Below, in pieces: positions 1-11,935 of a DNA stretch of 64,000 nucleotides. The stretch comes from Plectrocnemia conspersa (Eukaryota > Arthropoda > Insecta > Trichoptera > Polycentropodidae), in NCBI GenBank assembly GCA_009617715.1, contig VTFK01000263.1:682001-746000 (forward strand), given 5' to 3'. The notes beneath the pieces were generated by a model. It did not search any database, was not told the origin of the DNA, and worked only from the letters and a program-made list of their open reading frames with translations. Each line of letters starts with the position of its first letter. Position 1 is the stretch's first letter. The translations under genes and the position numbers were made by a program.

Positions 1-1774
1 TCGATAATAAATATTATTTATATAAAATTTGAGAATAACTAAAATAGTTTTAAAAATTCGACCGCTTCCTCTATCACTTATTTTTAACATCACAATTATT
101 TTTTATGTATGTCTATTAATTCCTAACTTATTTTTAAAGTCTTAGTATGGTCTCTCATATTATATTTGACTCTGATAAGGTCTTGATTTTATTAAAAAAA
201 AAAGTTTTTATCCATATTATCGCAGTATTCAATATTATTTGTTATGTGAGTTCAATCTTATTTTTAGTTAAAGTTTCATTGCTTGTTCATGATTTACAAG
301 TTATAATAGTTAAAATATGGCCATACAATTATTTGAAATTTTTAAGATCCAAGGTGGAATCTGCTGCTGTTTTCTGGACTATGTCGATTTGGCTTAAGCT
401 TAGTTGGACTCAAGTTCAAGGTTGAACTATTGTATATTCCAAGTCAGAAGCATTGAATTTCCTATTTATAAATTGAGAGCGATCTGAGAAATGAAGGACA
501 TCTTAATGACTTGGAACTGCGGAGCTGTAATCCTTTCTTATAATTTTTCAAAACACTAGTTGTTAAAACAAATGCTTTCATTTTAGATTGCATTAATCCG
601 GCAACAATGGAACTTGTAGTTTCATTACCGGGAGAAGATTAATGCTTATAAAAGCGCAAAATTTCTTGTTCTTTTGTTATATGTGCCGTTCACAATAGAT
701 CCCGTTGTAATTTATTTTATTTCTTTTGTACTTTTAACTCGTTCCCTTTTCTCTGTAAATGCAGAAGGCAAACAAATTAGCTTTTTTAGCGGATCTTGTT
801 CAAGTTAATTGCAAACTAATTCAATGATTGTGGTATTTTGCAACGATTTATATATCATTTTTTAGATATATTAAGTGGCATTTTTAAAAAAATATATTAG
901 TAGTAAAAACATAACATCGTTAAACATATTTGAGAAAAAATGTTTTGAAATAAAAATATAAAAAACGATATTTTTCTTTTTTTTTTTTTGTCATTTGCGT
1001 ACAATATAACGATAAATGCCGTAGTTTAAATCTTATTAACATAAAACTTGTTTTAAAAATGGTTCTTAATAATATTTCAGCTAAGCTCATCAGTCATATT
1101 AATCATGTTTAAAAATAGCGGCTATTCAAAAACTCAAGAACTCAGTACTTCCAAAAAAAATTTCAGAGACAATGTTAAAAATCTTAGAGAAAAGAAAATT
1201 TAAAAACGTTTGTAGTTACAAATTAAAATAAAATATATATTATTTTATAAACTTTGATAAAAAAGTAAAAAAAATGCAAAAGAGTGCTAAAAAATGTTTT
1301 ATAATAAATAAATATTAAAATATTAAAAATGTTTTATAATAAATTTTACGGCCTTTACCGGACGGATTGTTTTTAATAATCAAGGTATTTTATTTTGTTA
1401 ATTTAGAAAAATCCTTATTTTTTTATTTATTTAATAATTTTTTAAGTTTTTTTTTAGAACAATAAAAATTAATATTTTTAAAGCTTATTTATTCGCGTCA
1501 AAATATAATACACAATAAAGCTCTTTTATCCATTTTTTCTTAATGTGAATTAGCTTTAAAATGAGACATCTTATATTTTTGATAGTCCTTAATCAAACGC
1601 TGATTTTTAGAAAAAAACCATGGCGCCTTTCAGGGGCCTCATTGATACTAGAAAAGTAGTATTTTTAAAAATTAAATTAAGAAGAGGAAATCTGTTTTTA
1701 TTCTTTGTTTATATATTTTAAGTGTAATTTAAAATATTTTGCAAATAGAAAGTTTTTCCTATCTATTATTTTAG

Positions 1775-1832
1775 TCTATTATTTAAATTATTTTGTCCTA
1801 AAATCTATTATTTAAATTATGTTGTCCTTAAA
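1775..1832. repeat. Tandem duplication, period 29 bp
   Basis: Two adjacent units, 1775-1803 and 1804-1832, each begin TCTATTATTTAAATTAT and run on to GTCCT. They differ at a few positions, mainly T to G in the second unit. This looks like a local slippage or duplication product. Confidence 0.8.
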
Positions 1833-2965
1833 GCCAATGACGTGCATATTTGTTATTTTTTTTAATTGTTTAGTTAATTTTAAATTTTCTAAGATAATAT
1901 ATACCCATTAAAAAAATTAAACATGATAATATAAATTTATTTCAACTGATATTTGCTAGCTTTAAATATAATATTTACAATTATAATAAATTATTATACT
2001 TATCTACATAAAATGTTTTGTATCAATTTTTCATATTGCAACTAAATATAAGTTTAATTGCAAAGAATAAATAAATAATAAAAAGACTATAAAACATATA
2101 AAAAAAAAAATCGAAATATTTTTTAATCGTGTAATTAAAGAACTTTAAACATGTACATTAAAATCAAATCATTTATATATTTATTTTATTTTATAAAGAT
2201 ATAAAGAAAAGCTAAAACACATCTAAGCTCAATTATTACAATCATATTCTTAGCTTAGAAAATCGATCCTAAAACAAAAAACAATTTAGAGAAAATCGTA
2301 AAATAATGAAATAAAAATATAAGGGTCTAATATCATAATCGATAATTTTCATAACATTATATTATACAGTTAATAAAGGACGGGCAAGTTTGTAAAGCCC
2401 TTCTAGTGTATAGGGTGTGGTATTTTATATGCTCAAAGAGTTTGAAGCATAAAGTTACAAATCCTGAGAGGATATTTGATACTTAAGAAATCTTATGGTG
2501 TGAATACGTGATTTTGGTGAGAGGTAAGACTTCGATAATAACGCACGCGTGTGTGTTTATGTAATATGCATATTCTACATTTATAAAAAATATTTAAAGA
2601 AACTTAATTTTTAATATTTTTTTTTAAATATGATTTTTTAAAATATAATATTTTAAAACAATTTATTTTTAACCGATTTGTGAACAATTCGTGTACAATA
2701 ATGCACATCTCTTTAAGATGAGCATTTGTAATAAGATTAGACTTGTACGTATATGATTTTACGTTTGAATATGAGCGAATGTATATATATGTTTGTGTTT
2801 AAATGTATGTATAATATGTATAAAGACCATTGTAATGCATTGAAAATACCTATAATAATGATCATAATTATAGTAACTCTCATCATGATCGTATTTAGAA
2901 ATTGTAATTTTAACAATATACATGAAATGTACACACAGAAATTGCTAGACTTTCAAAAATATAAA

Positions 2966-2989
2966 CATTAATGCTTTAGGGCATTAATG
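2966..2989. repeat. Short perfect hairpin
   Basis: CATTAATGC and GCATTAATG form 9 bp arms around the loop TTTAGG. No run of T that would suggest a terminator and no gene adjoin it. The following 150 bases (to about 3130) are richer in G than their surroundings but show no reading frame I recognise. Confidence 0.6.
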
Positions 2990-5509
2990 TCGGGGTTTGA
3001 GTTAACTTTTAGCGACCGGGCTGGACCAAATCTAAAGATTAAAGTAGAAAGGCTGTTTGTGCCAATTTGATGTAGTCCGAAGTCGGAAGTGACTGTTCTG
3101 GGGTAGTGCTCTGATTTATATTGTTGTGAGTATAGAAAAAATGCATTAACTACCTGTCTAAAAAAAATGCTTTTTATGTCATAACTAATGTATTGATTTT
3201 ACTACATGTAAACGATCATCAGCCTCGAGTAGAATTTCTTTGCTCTTAGAAAACAATGCAATTCTTTCTTTCGTCTCCAAAATCCTTATTGCGTCTTTTA
3301 TTTGCGTGACTAAAATTAATTGTATTAGATTGTTTCACACAAAATGGCCGATTTTTACTTAGGCAAAAACGAATCTTGATTGAAACAATACGTTCGTAGT
3401 GTATAACCATATTTTTTTTATTTCACGTTTGGTGTTACGTATTATTTATTTTTATTTTTTGCAGCCTATATTTTTTCATATTTCAGCTTTTATGCACAAT
3501 GGTGTCGATAAAAGATTTACGATTCTTTTTTGTACAAGTTCAAACTGAAACACAATGCGGTGCAGGATACGAAAAATACCAATTTTTGATTTGGATAGGG
3601 TAAAGCGTTGGTTTGACAAGTTTTGTCTACTTTCAATAAAAAATATATTTTATATATAGAGTAACGTTAATAAATAGTTCAGACACTCGTTGCATAGCTA
3701 GATGTGTTACTTGCAATTATTTCATGACATGTGAAAAGTAAAATAAATGGACAAATGGGTACCGCACAAATTAAGCAAAAGACATAAACAGAAGTGTGTT
3801 TTTTAATTATTTTATACTATTATCACTCCTCGATAGTTTCTTAAATGTGGTAAGACTATTGCAGTAAAATTATATTTATTGAAAATTAAAACTATTCCTG
3901 TAAAATTAACTATAAAACATCTGATGTTACTTCTAGCTATATTAGATTTCATGCTCTACTAATTATTTTTTCAAAATTAAACTAACAAGAATTAACAATT
4001 CTGATTTATCCTCTGTATTTTCATGACTTCTTCTCTATAAATTATCATGTTTTTAAAAATTAAAAATGCGAACTTCAATAATCAGTGAAATAATGAAAGC
4101 TTTTGAGATTTAACAACCTCCAAAAATAAAGATTCTTATAGGTTGTAAAGTATTCAAGATAAAAAGAATACATTATTTGTTAAATCGCTAGAAAAAGACC
4201 ATTTCTGTAAATAAAGCATATTTTGATTAATACAATTGTAATTAAAAATATAGTTTTGTATAAAATATTACTAAAAAAATGAGTCACAATCTAATATTTT
4301 AACAGTCAAAACAAAACTTTGGGATATCCAAAACTTAAATATATAATTTATAGTTGCTTGTTTTATATATGCTCACGACTTTTATGGCTTCGTTGTCAGG
4401 ATAATTATTGTCGCATATCCTTGCATAATCGTATGAGTACGTATATTGTAAATAATCAATATCCGTAGCTGTTTGTTGCGACTATCCTAATTCGCTCCAA
4501 ATATTTTATTGTACATTATAATTGTTAATATATCATTACAAAATATGATTTACATCAGGTATATTAAAAAAAATTAGAAATAAATTTAAAATTAATATTT
4601 TTATTAATTTTGTATTTATTTACTATTTTATAGTGCATTATTAAATTTTATTATTGATAAAAATATAAAATATCAATATTTTATATTATAATGGTAGATC
4701 AAAATTTTATATATTGGGTTCTAAAAGATTTAAAAACCAATGTTTAACTTGATTTTTGACAAATTTTCAAATATTTTCCATCTGACAAATTCATTCCGTA
4801 CCATTTAACCGCAAACGTCTCTAAAAGTGTTAAATTTGACATTTTCAACGAAGATTCATGTCAAACGTAAGCCCGAGGTTTAATACCTCTTTATATATAA
4901 TAATATGCGATCGAACCGGAAAACCTTTTCCGAATCGAGACATACACGAAACGAGATGAATAATATATTAGTTTCGTGTTTGATTGTGCTTATCCAATTT
5001 GTATTAATTCAATGATTTTTAAACTCGATAGTTTCACATTGGAAACTAACACAGACACGATTTATTGCCTTAAAATTATATTCCGTTCAACAAACGTTCA
5101 ATTTGTGTATTCCGGTAACACAGCTGAGATATGGAGAAATTAATTAACTAGTGCTTTGTATTATATTAATGGTTATTACTGTATAAATTTCGAAAACGCT
5201 TTTATGTAAACATATTAAAGTTTAGTATATTATTATGAATTAAGAAAATGTTTTTATACAAATCTAATTATGTTTTCTGGCAAAAAAATGGCTTTCGTAA
5301 TCATGTTGGTAGAAGATCGTAAATCCAGCTCGTACTCTCACGAAATGTTCCCTCGGTGGATTCTGATCACACATAAATATTTCATATGGAATCGTATGGA
5401 GTATCCATCTTGGGCCGAGACAGCTTTTGAAATATGTACATTGTTATAAAATTTATTACGTAATTATTATTTTTATACACAAATACATCTTTGCGGTCGT
5501 ACGATAATT

Positions 5510-5760
5510 ACTAAAACATTCTCGTGTCTCATTTTATCCGACCCTCTGACATTTTCGCAATTCCCTTGAAATGCCCTCGCGTAGCCGCTTGAATCCTCAA
5601 TCTAATCCTTTTGTTCAGCATTCAGATTACGGTTTTCGACGAATTTTGACTATAAACATCGTTTTTTCGTATCTGAAAAATCTCGTCTTGTGGCTTGTCG
5701 TTTATGTATTCTTTTGTAGATTTGACTCGGGCAAAAGAAAATGTTTCATAGATTGAATCT
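5510..5760. other. Slightly G+C-richer patch
   Basis: Base composition rises within A+T-rich DNA. A 61-codon frame (5571-5756, plus strand) crosses it but resembles no family and has no clear splice sites. It could be a small conserved noncoding element. Confidence 0.25.
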
Positions 5761-7019
5761 GCTTTAAATTTTCTACTTTAAAAACCGCCTTATTGCGGAA
5801 TATTGAAAATACATAATAGCGGTAATGTACATTTATAGGGCTAACAACATTATATAGGATCTGAGGAACAGCTGTAATTTCTCAGGGAAGTATATTTAAA
5901 CCAGCAAATTCAAACTCAACTTATCATCAAACAGTTCTAGTCTGATTTTAAAAGATTTATAATACGTAAGCTAATATATTAAATTAAATTTGAGTCAGCA
6001 AAAACTTTGTTAAAATCGAACAAAAATACTTCTTTTAAAGATTTCCTAATACAAGTTTTTTTTTATTGATTATAAAGAAAACAATAATCACGTAGTATAG
6101 AGTTATTCGTCGTATGGCGTTTTTACGTAGTGTGAAAAGTCTGCACTTGACGTCTGTTAATGAATCTGAAAGTTCAGACGGCTGACTGATGGAAAATTGG
6201 AAAAACTTATTTTTCATGTACGCCGGGAAAAAAATTGACGAAAATCTTCAGATGACAATTCGAATGCTGTCACCACGCGTGCTCTGAACTTCATTATGCT
6301 AATTGATGCCGGCAAAAAATAAAGTCTTGCGACTGAACAAATGTATTTTTTTTAATTATAAAGGTTTTATATAATTTAAAAGGTTAAAATTACATTCGAG
6401 ATATAATTAAAAACCGCTGATATTTAGTGAATCATAATATTCACAAAGAGGGGTAAAAGAAATATTTAAATATTCATTTTAAACTAAATTTATGTACGTA
6501 ATAGCAACAATTGTATTCTTAAAAAATATGTATTGTTGAATATTTAAAATATACAAATTTATGTACTATTATCAATAGGTTAAATTTTTATGTAACTCAA
6601 CAATATTTTCTAGCAGTTTATAAATATTAATAATTTTTATATTATATTGTAAATTATGATAAAATATTCTATAATTAATACATATTAATCATTTATTAGT
6701 AATTTTTACATTAGATGGTTACTATTTTATAATATAAGATAAATATCTTTATAAAATACATTTTTATACAGATCAAAAATATATGTATATGTCATATATA
6801 ATATTGATTTCTCATGCTGAAGAATAAATTTAAAATTACAAATAAAAAGTTACTTTATTAATATAGTTTCAAGAAAAAATTCTGAGCCATTACTGTTATT
6901 GTTGCGCAAAAATTAAATTAATCGATCTTAGCTTAGATTAAAGACGTTATAAAACTAAAAGTTGATTTTCGTATAAATTGAGGGTTAGTGAAATATTAAA
7001 ATTCTTAAATTTTAATATA

Positions 7020-7070
7020 GCTACTAAATCTGCAAATCGTTTTAATGCTACTAAATCTGCAAATCGTTTT
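7020..7070. repeat. Perfect 24 bp direct duplication
   Basis: GCTACTAAATCTGCAAATCG followed by TTTT occurs at 7020-7043 and again at 7047-7070, separated by AAT (period 27). The two units are identical, so the duplication is recent relative to the surrounding decay. Confidence 0.9.
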
Positions 7071-7133
7071 TCGCAATCGTTCAATAGGTTTTTCAATTTT
7101 GTTTGATAGTTAATGATGGCTGCAGGAGAAATA

Positions 7134-7401
7134 TCAGATTCTAAAAGTGATTGAATGTCTTTTTATTACATTCTTCTTACAGAAAATTTGTATTGTTGTT
7201 TTAATACTGAAAATTCTCTGTGCTCTGAAAAGCACATTGCATAGGTTTCTGTGGTTGAACCGGGTCGTACTGAAAAATGCCGAACCGAACGAATTATATT
7301 GTGACTCGGGTGTATTGAAAAGATTCATTTTTTTCAAAAGTAAATATTTTCTATAGTCTTCAAGAGCCGCATGCGGCTTACGAGCTACAACTTGGCCACT
7401 G
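7134..7401 (-). mobile_element. hAT-type transposon end (non-autonomous remnant)
   Basis: Read on the minus strand from 7401 the sequence starts CAGTGGCCAAGTTGTAGCTC and soon contains the palindromic GCCGCATGCGGC. A CAGTGG-type start followed closely by GAGCCGCATGCGGC-like blocks is typical of the ends of many hAT elements. From there a 94-codon frame runs to 7134 without resembling a transposase. I could not find the opposite terminus or an 8 bp target duplication, so the left limit is arbitrary. Confidence 0.4.
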
Positions 7402-9494
7402 TTGCTATATAATATCACAGCAGAAAGTTTTTTATATACGTTTGCTTAGGTAGTTAAGACAATTATTACTTATAAAATGTATATAAAAATATCACTAATT
7501 TACATTTTTAGATTTTTGTTTAAATGCTTTTGTGTGGAGTCCAACATGCTGCACTGGCAAGGTCATTAAAACGACTCATTTTGTTCAAAAACTAATACAA
7601 GTAAGGGAATACTCAATACTAAAATTGCGTAATTTTAAAGAACACCTAACTCATAGCACATTAACCACTCGCAAACACCAGAAAAATGACCCGTTTGTGC
7701 GTGAAAAATACGCCATAAACAATGTGTCGTTCCTGCATAAAAACCGCTATTGTATTCTATCCCTTGCATTAACGACCTTCGAAAACTTAATCTTGCAGTT
7801 TCACATATTCGTTAGTAGAATAATCAAGAGATGTAATTGGCCCACACATTCGCATCTGTGATTCGCCAGAGTTGTCTCGAATTAAAAGTATAAAATATGA
7901 GTCGCATTGTCACATTGCTGGACGATCATACATGATTCGAAATCAACCGATTTAAAAAACAAGAGCGAAAGGCGATGAGAGACGAGCTTAGACAGCACAC
8001 GGCATCCGCATCCACACGAGAGACATCAGCGAATTGTCCAGAGGATATCCCTCTCCACCAACATTCAATCTACAAAATACAAGTCGACACTATTTCTCAG
8101 TGCTAAATTGTACAAAATGAAAATTAAGTGTTTCAGATTTTTCAACGCCTATTTTGACTGCAAAAACACATCCCTTTGTTATGACAAATTTTACGGTATT
8201 TTTATTTAATTTTTTTAGTATTAAAATTAACTTGTGGTTTTAAAATATTAAAATAATTAATTGTTAGTTTTTTTACCTTAATTTTTTACGATTTTATTAA
8301 AACAAGCTGTGCAAATATTCTTTTTAAAATACCGCACAGCAAGAATAATTAAGACATTTCACGTAAAAAAAAGTCGAGAGTATCTTTTGGTTGTAAAATA
8401 TCTTCATAATATTTCACAGTATTAATAGCATACTTGATTATATTTAGAACCTTCTTTAAAACCTAATTATAAAAAAGAGTCTCTTAGGTTAATTAAAATT
8501 TAATAAAATCATACTTGATTAAATTATGAAAACATTTTAGAAAATTTTGCCAAGAAAAATGGTAGCGTACTATTATTAATAGTAGTAATCAATTTATTTT
8601 TACTGTTTTTAAACAGAGTTAAATAGTTTTTATAAATGCTGTGCCGTAGAAAAATAAGTAGTAATTTGTAAGAATGAATCAACCTCATCGATAAATGTTA
8701 TTTTGTAAAATAATTACATATAATCAAAAAATACCTAATATTTGTAAGGCAAAGCATTGTAATTAAATCAATACTTAAAGTAGATACACATACTAAGAAA
8801 AAGTTACTTTTAAATTAAACGGTTAAGTTTATTCGAAAAAAATAAACAGATTAAAAACAATTAAAAAGGCAGGTAAATTATCTTACATTTCTCACAGTTT
8901 AAAAGTTTCGCATAAAAAAAAGCTTTTATTCCAGAAAATGTTTCAGAGAAGTTAATGAGAAAAAGTTAATATAAAGAGCATAAAAAGGCAAATAAACCGA
9001 TCAAAGCAACGAATCAATAATTTTGTCAGAATTCAGTAAATATATATATATATGTATTATATGTATAGTTGTTATTAAATTACGTCCAATTCTCGTTTTA
9101 TAAATATTGGTATCATTAAATATATTTTTTTCTCTTATCAATTCAATGTTCCGAAAATACGCTCGAGAATATATCTTAATCATTGGTCAAGTTCAGCAAG
9201 CCCAAAAGATTTTGATATAATGTATTATTAAATAGTTGCTAAGATAATATAAAATATCAAGATTTATTTCTTTGCACACAAACAAATTATGGAAACGGGT
9301 TGCGAACTCTGCACATCATTCAGTCGCATATTTGCTAGTCTAGACTGAAACAATAAATATATTATAACTGTTACATATAAGAGGTCAATTTGGTGTAAAA
9401 CGCAAAAAAAATATACAGGTATAAAATGCTGTAAGAATTTGAATTGATATATAGCCGTCAATATATGTTTAGCGATATACATATTATAATATAT
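7402..9494. other. Noncoding DNA with a G+C island at 7960-8085
   Basis: Mostly A+T-rich without gene signals. About 7960-8085 is clearly richer in G+C, with CG dinucleotides, and could be a conserved noncoding element. The 109-codon frame at 7532-7861 (plus) has no recognised domain. A short TA run lies at about 9039-9054. Confidence 0.4.
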
Positions 9495-9880
9495 TTACAT
9501 TAGGTTACTTTTGAAAGCTTGTAAATATGTACATATATACCTTCCTTTCCCAATATTTATATCGCCCATATGGGATTTGCCTTTATATTTCAATGTGTCA
9601 AGTATACGGAGGCTGGCTATATATCTATTGCCATGGCGACATCGCGCAATATGTTGGACAATATGTCCCGCAGTGGGTGTAAGCGAAATCTGATTAAGCC
9701 CGATATTTATGTCGTCCAGGTTGGTTGCCAAGTGGTTGCTGAACATGTTCCTGTTCCCTCTCGAACACGCCCGACAAGTCCGTATGCGTTTCACTCCAAC
9801 AATGGGATTTCCACAAAGCGCTTTTATAACACGGGAAATGAGATTTTATGTTTAGCTCTTTAGTTAAAAAATCAATCATT
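9495..9880. other. G+C-rich island open on both strands, function unknown
   Basis: Overlapping frames of 97 codons (plus, 9570-9863) and 99 codons (minus, 9495-9794) cover the same bases, and a further minus frame covers 9694-9879. The block is plainly richer in G+C than its flanks, which by itself lengthens open frames. I recognise no domain in any of the translations and cannot choose a strand. It may be a conserved noncoding element, a decayed exon or part of a mobile element. Confidence 0.35.
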
Positions 9881-10669
9881 ATATAGGATTTAATTAATAG
9901 ATTTGGATCGCAGAAGTAAAATCGGATGAGTGGCTCTGACTGTGCGGTATTACGTATAATCGAGCGGATTATTTGTTCATTAGTGAATTTGCACGAGGGT
10001 GCTCCTCTACTAGATAATTCTTGAACGTTGCACCAGCATCCTTAAATCTCGACAAACATTCCAGATACTGTTACCGTCGAATTTATAGTCGCTTAATTGC
10101 ACTTTCGCGCCGTTCGGGCGAGCATCGGCCCTCTAAATATATGCACTGAGGGTGTTCCATAAATATTGAAAATTTACTATTATATTATATTTAATACACG
10201 ATTTGTCTAAGTGCATTAGGTAAGCTATATTGAAATACAATATTGATATTTTAAATTTATTTTTTATGGTATCCATTTTTGTAATCAGTTAAACAAATTT
10301 ATTATATACTATTCCATACATCTTCAATATTACATTTATAGTTTTGTTTATGATATATAGATCTTTATATATAATTTTAACTAATAAAATAATAGATAAA
10401 TCATTTTTATATTTAAGGAACATATTACTCATTTTTCATGATTAAACAAATTTAGGAGATGCTAGGAATTGCACATTATTTCAAATAAAAATCGCCATTT
10501 GACCAGTGGTATAGCTGGTGACTAATTCCCGAAAGACCCGAGGAGTCATACAATTGATGAAATACTATTTGCTTATGACAGAATTTTTATAATATATTTC
10601 TGTTGAATTATTAATATGAAATTATACTAGATATTATTTAAATTTTACTGCTCTTTGAACAACACCGTA
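9881..10669. other. Noncoding DNA, moderately G+C-rich to 10145
   Basis: About 9900-10145 continues the compositional island with CG-containing blocks (such as TTTCGCGCCGTTCGGGCGAG near 10104). From 10146 the sequence returns to A+T-rich filler. No frame, RNA or repeat is recognised. Confidence 0.4.
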
Positions 10670-10950
10670 CTTGCTGGCGTCCACTTACCCTCGATTTATT
10701 ATTCCGATACGACATCGAAACTTGCGCAAATTGTGTTAGCTCTAGGCTATGACAATCACACTTTGTACAATGATCAATTTGCATAAAGTCCATGACGCGA
10801 ATGTCCTCTTGCCAGGTAAATCAGTGTGTGGCAGGAGAGCGACACTGACTGACAACTGGTAGATATGCAAATTAAACGTTGCACCCGGGGGCTGCTACCA
10901 CTACCATTTCCCTGATTGCTATTTTACATCCGGGAAAATCTGGAAAATAT
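10670..10950. promoter_or_regulatory. Candidate conserved noncoding element with two POU octamers
   Basis: A G+C-enriched island holds an octamer in each orientation: ATTTGCAT at 10777-10784 and ATGCAAAT at 10865-10872. A SOX-like TACAATG (10766-10772) sits just beside the first. Octamers bound by POU proteins and SOX sites often pair in animal enhancers; that is family knowledge. In A+T-rich DNA single octamers are expected by chance and several more occur in the window. Only their position inside an island is suggestive. Confidence 0.25.
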
Positions 10951-11570
10951 CGACCCACCACAAAAAAAGGATAGCCAGACAAAAAACTGCATAACAACAT
11001 AAATTTTAAAGTAATCGTATCAAATAAAGGCGGATCCATGCCTAAGGAAGGTTTTAATAGTGGTCTGGGAATGACAAAAAAATGTTTACAAATATTTAGT
11101 CATTCGAATTCGCCTTATTTTTGCTTAAAAAGACACTCAGATAGTGAATCTTTCATAATGTGTTCGTGCCAGATGTTTAAAAATATGCATACTTTCTCGG
11201 AAGATCGAAAGTATTTGAATGACCAACAATTTTTTTACTCTAACCAGCCGGCGGCTTTGTCTTTGCTTTGTTGATCTAAGAACCCGCTCCAATAAGAATA
11301 AATTACGGATGGAAGTCGTTAGAATGCAAAACGATTTAGGGCTATTTTTCTTATTAGGTAATCCAAAAAGGTTTTTGTCTATTGATTTTGTATTGTAGCA
11401 ACAGCTGTTATGGACAATTATTGTCTCACGATTATTATTCACAGCCAAAGGGGGCTTAAAATATAAATTTAGAGCTAATCTCGAAATTTCAACGGACAAT
11501 TGAAAATAAATTATATAATTAAAGAAACCATGTCATTAAATAAATATTTTTTTAATACAGAATCCCCCAC

Positions 11571-11651
11571 GGAATGCCTTCTTTAGTTATTCTTCAAAAG
11601 CAGAAATGCCTTCAAAAAACAAGGAATGCCTTCTTTAGTTATTCTTCAAAA
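11571..11651. repeat. Perfect 29 bp duplication inside R1 copy 1
   Basis: A 29 bp unit beginning GGAATGCCTTCTTTAG and ending TTCTTCAAAA occurs at 11571-11599 and 11623-11651. Other R1 copies have a single version of the ATTCTTCAAAAGC block (near 36763 and 42635), so the duplication arose in this copy. Confidence 0.85.
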
Positions 11652-11671
11652 TGTGTAAAATAAAAAAATAA

Positions 11672-11923
11672 ATTATATGCAGATTATTTAATGGCTTAAC
11701 GAATTCTTTTGACCCTCACGACTTCATTAATTTTTTTGATTTCATTGCAGAAATTAAAAATTTATCACTGGCGCAACAATTAGAGAAAGAAATTTATTTT
11801 AGATTTACAAAGAATAGTGAAAGAAAACCAACATTTTACAGATTAATAAAGAAAGAATTTAAAATATTAGAATCGATTAGAAAGAGTACAAATGATTTAC
11901 AGTGCCTAATTGAAGTCGATTAA
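11672..11923 (+). pseudogene. Open frame in R1, unknown protein fragment
   Basis: After a TAA at 11669, 83 codons stay open to TAA at 11921-11923. The translation has ordinary protein composition (charged, with runs such as LSLAQQLEKEIYFRF and KPTFYRLIKKEF) rather than the Lys/Asn/Ile-only look of random A+T-rich DNA. There is no ATG at the start, so it is the tail of something longer. Copy 3 at 42490-42780 matches the first part but is interrupted by stops. I do not recognise the family. Confidence 0.35.
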
Positions 11924-11935
11924 ATTAACATCAAC

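Larger units (their letters stand above)
1..7019. other. A+T-rich noncoding DNA without recognisable gene
   Basis: Long A+T-rich sequence with homopolymer runs and stop codons in every frame. I see no domain, splice pattern or transposase motif. Open frames here (for example 147-425 and 5571-5756) are short and of low complexity. Small tandem and palindromic repeats and one slightly G+C-richer patch are listed separately. Confidence 0.6.
11095..11935 (+). mobile_element. Repeat family R1, copy 1 (unclassified)
   Basis: This stretch is collinear with 36265-36785 (same strand) and, in its second half, with 42490-42780 (reversed). Shared landmarks are an A-rich AAAAAGACA block (about 11128), GAAGATCGAAAGTATTTGA (about 11201), GCAAAACGATTTAG (about 11325), AACAGCTGTTAT (about 11400), GAAACCA...GTCATTAA (about 11525) and TTATCACTGGCGCAAC (about 11762). 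The last third carries a short open frame given separately. Ends and superfamily are not determined; no terminal repeat or poly-A tail is clear. Confidence 0.7.

Noticed and set aside
2737..2971. Overlapping 65- and 72-codon frames on opposite strands
   Set aside because: Low-complexity Ile/Met/Tyr-rich translations of A+T-rich DNA; no domain or codon signal.
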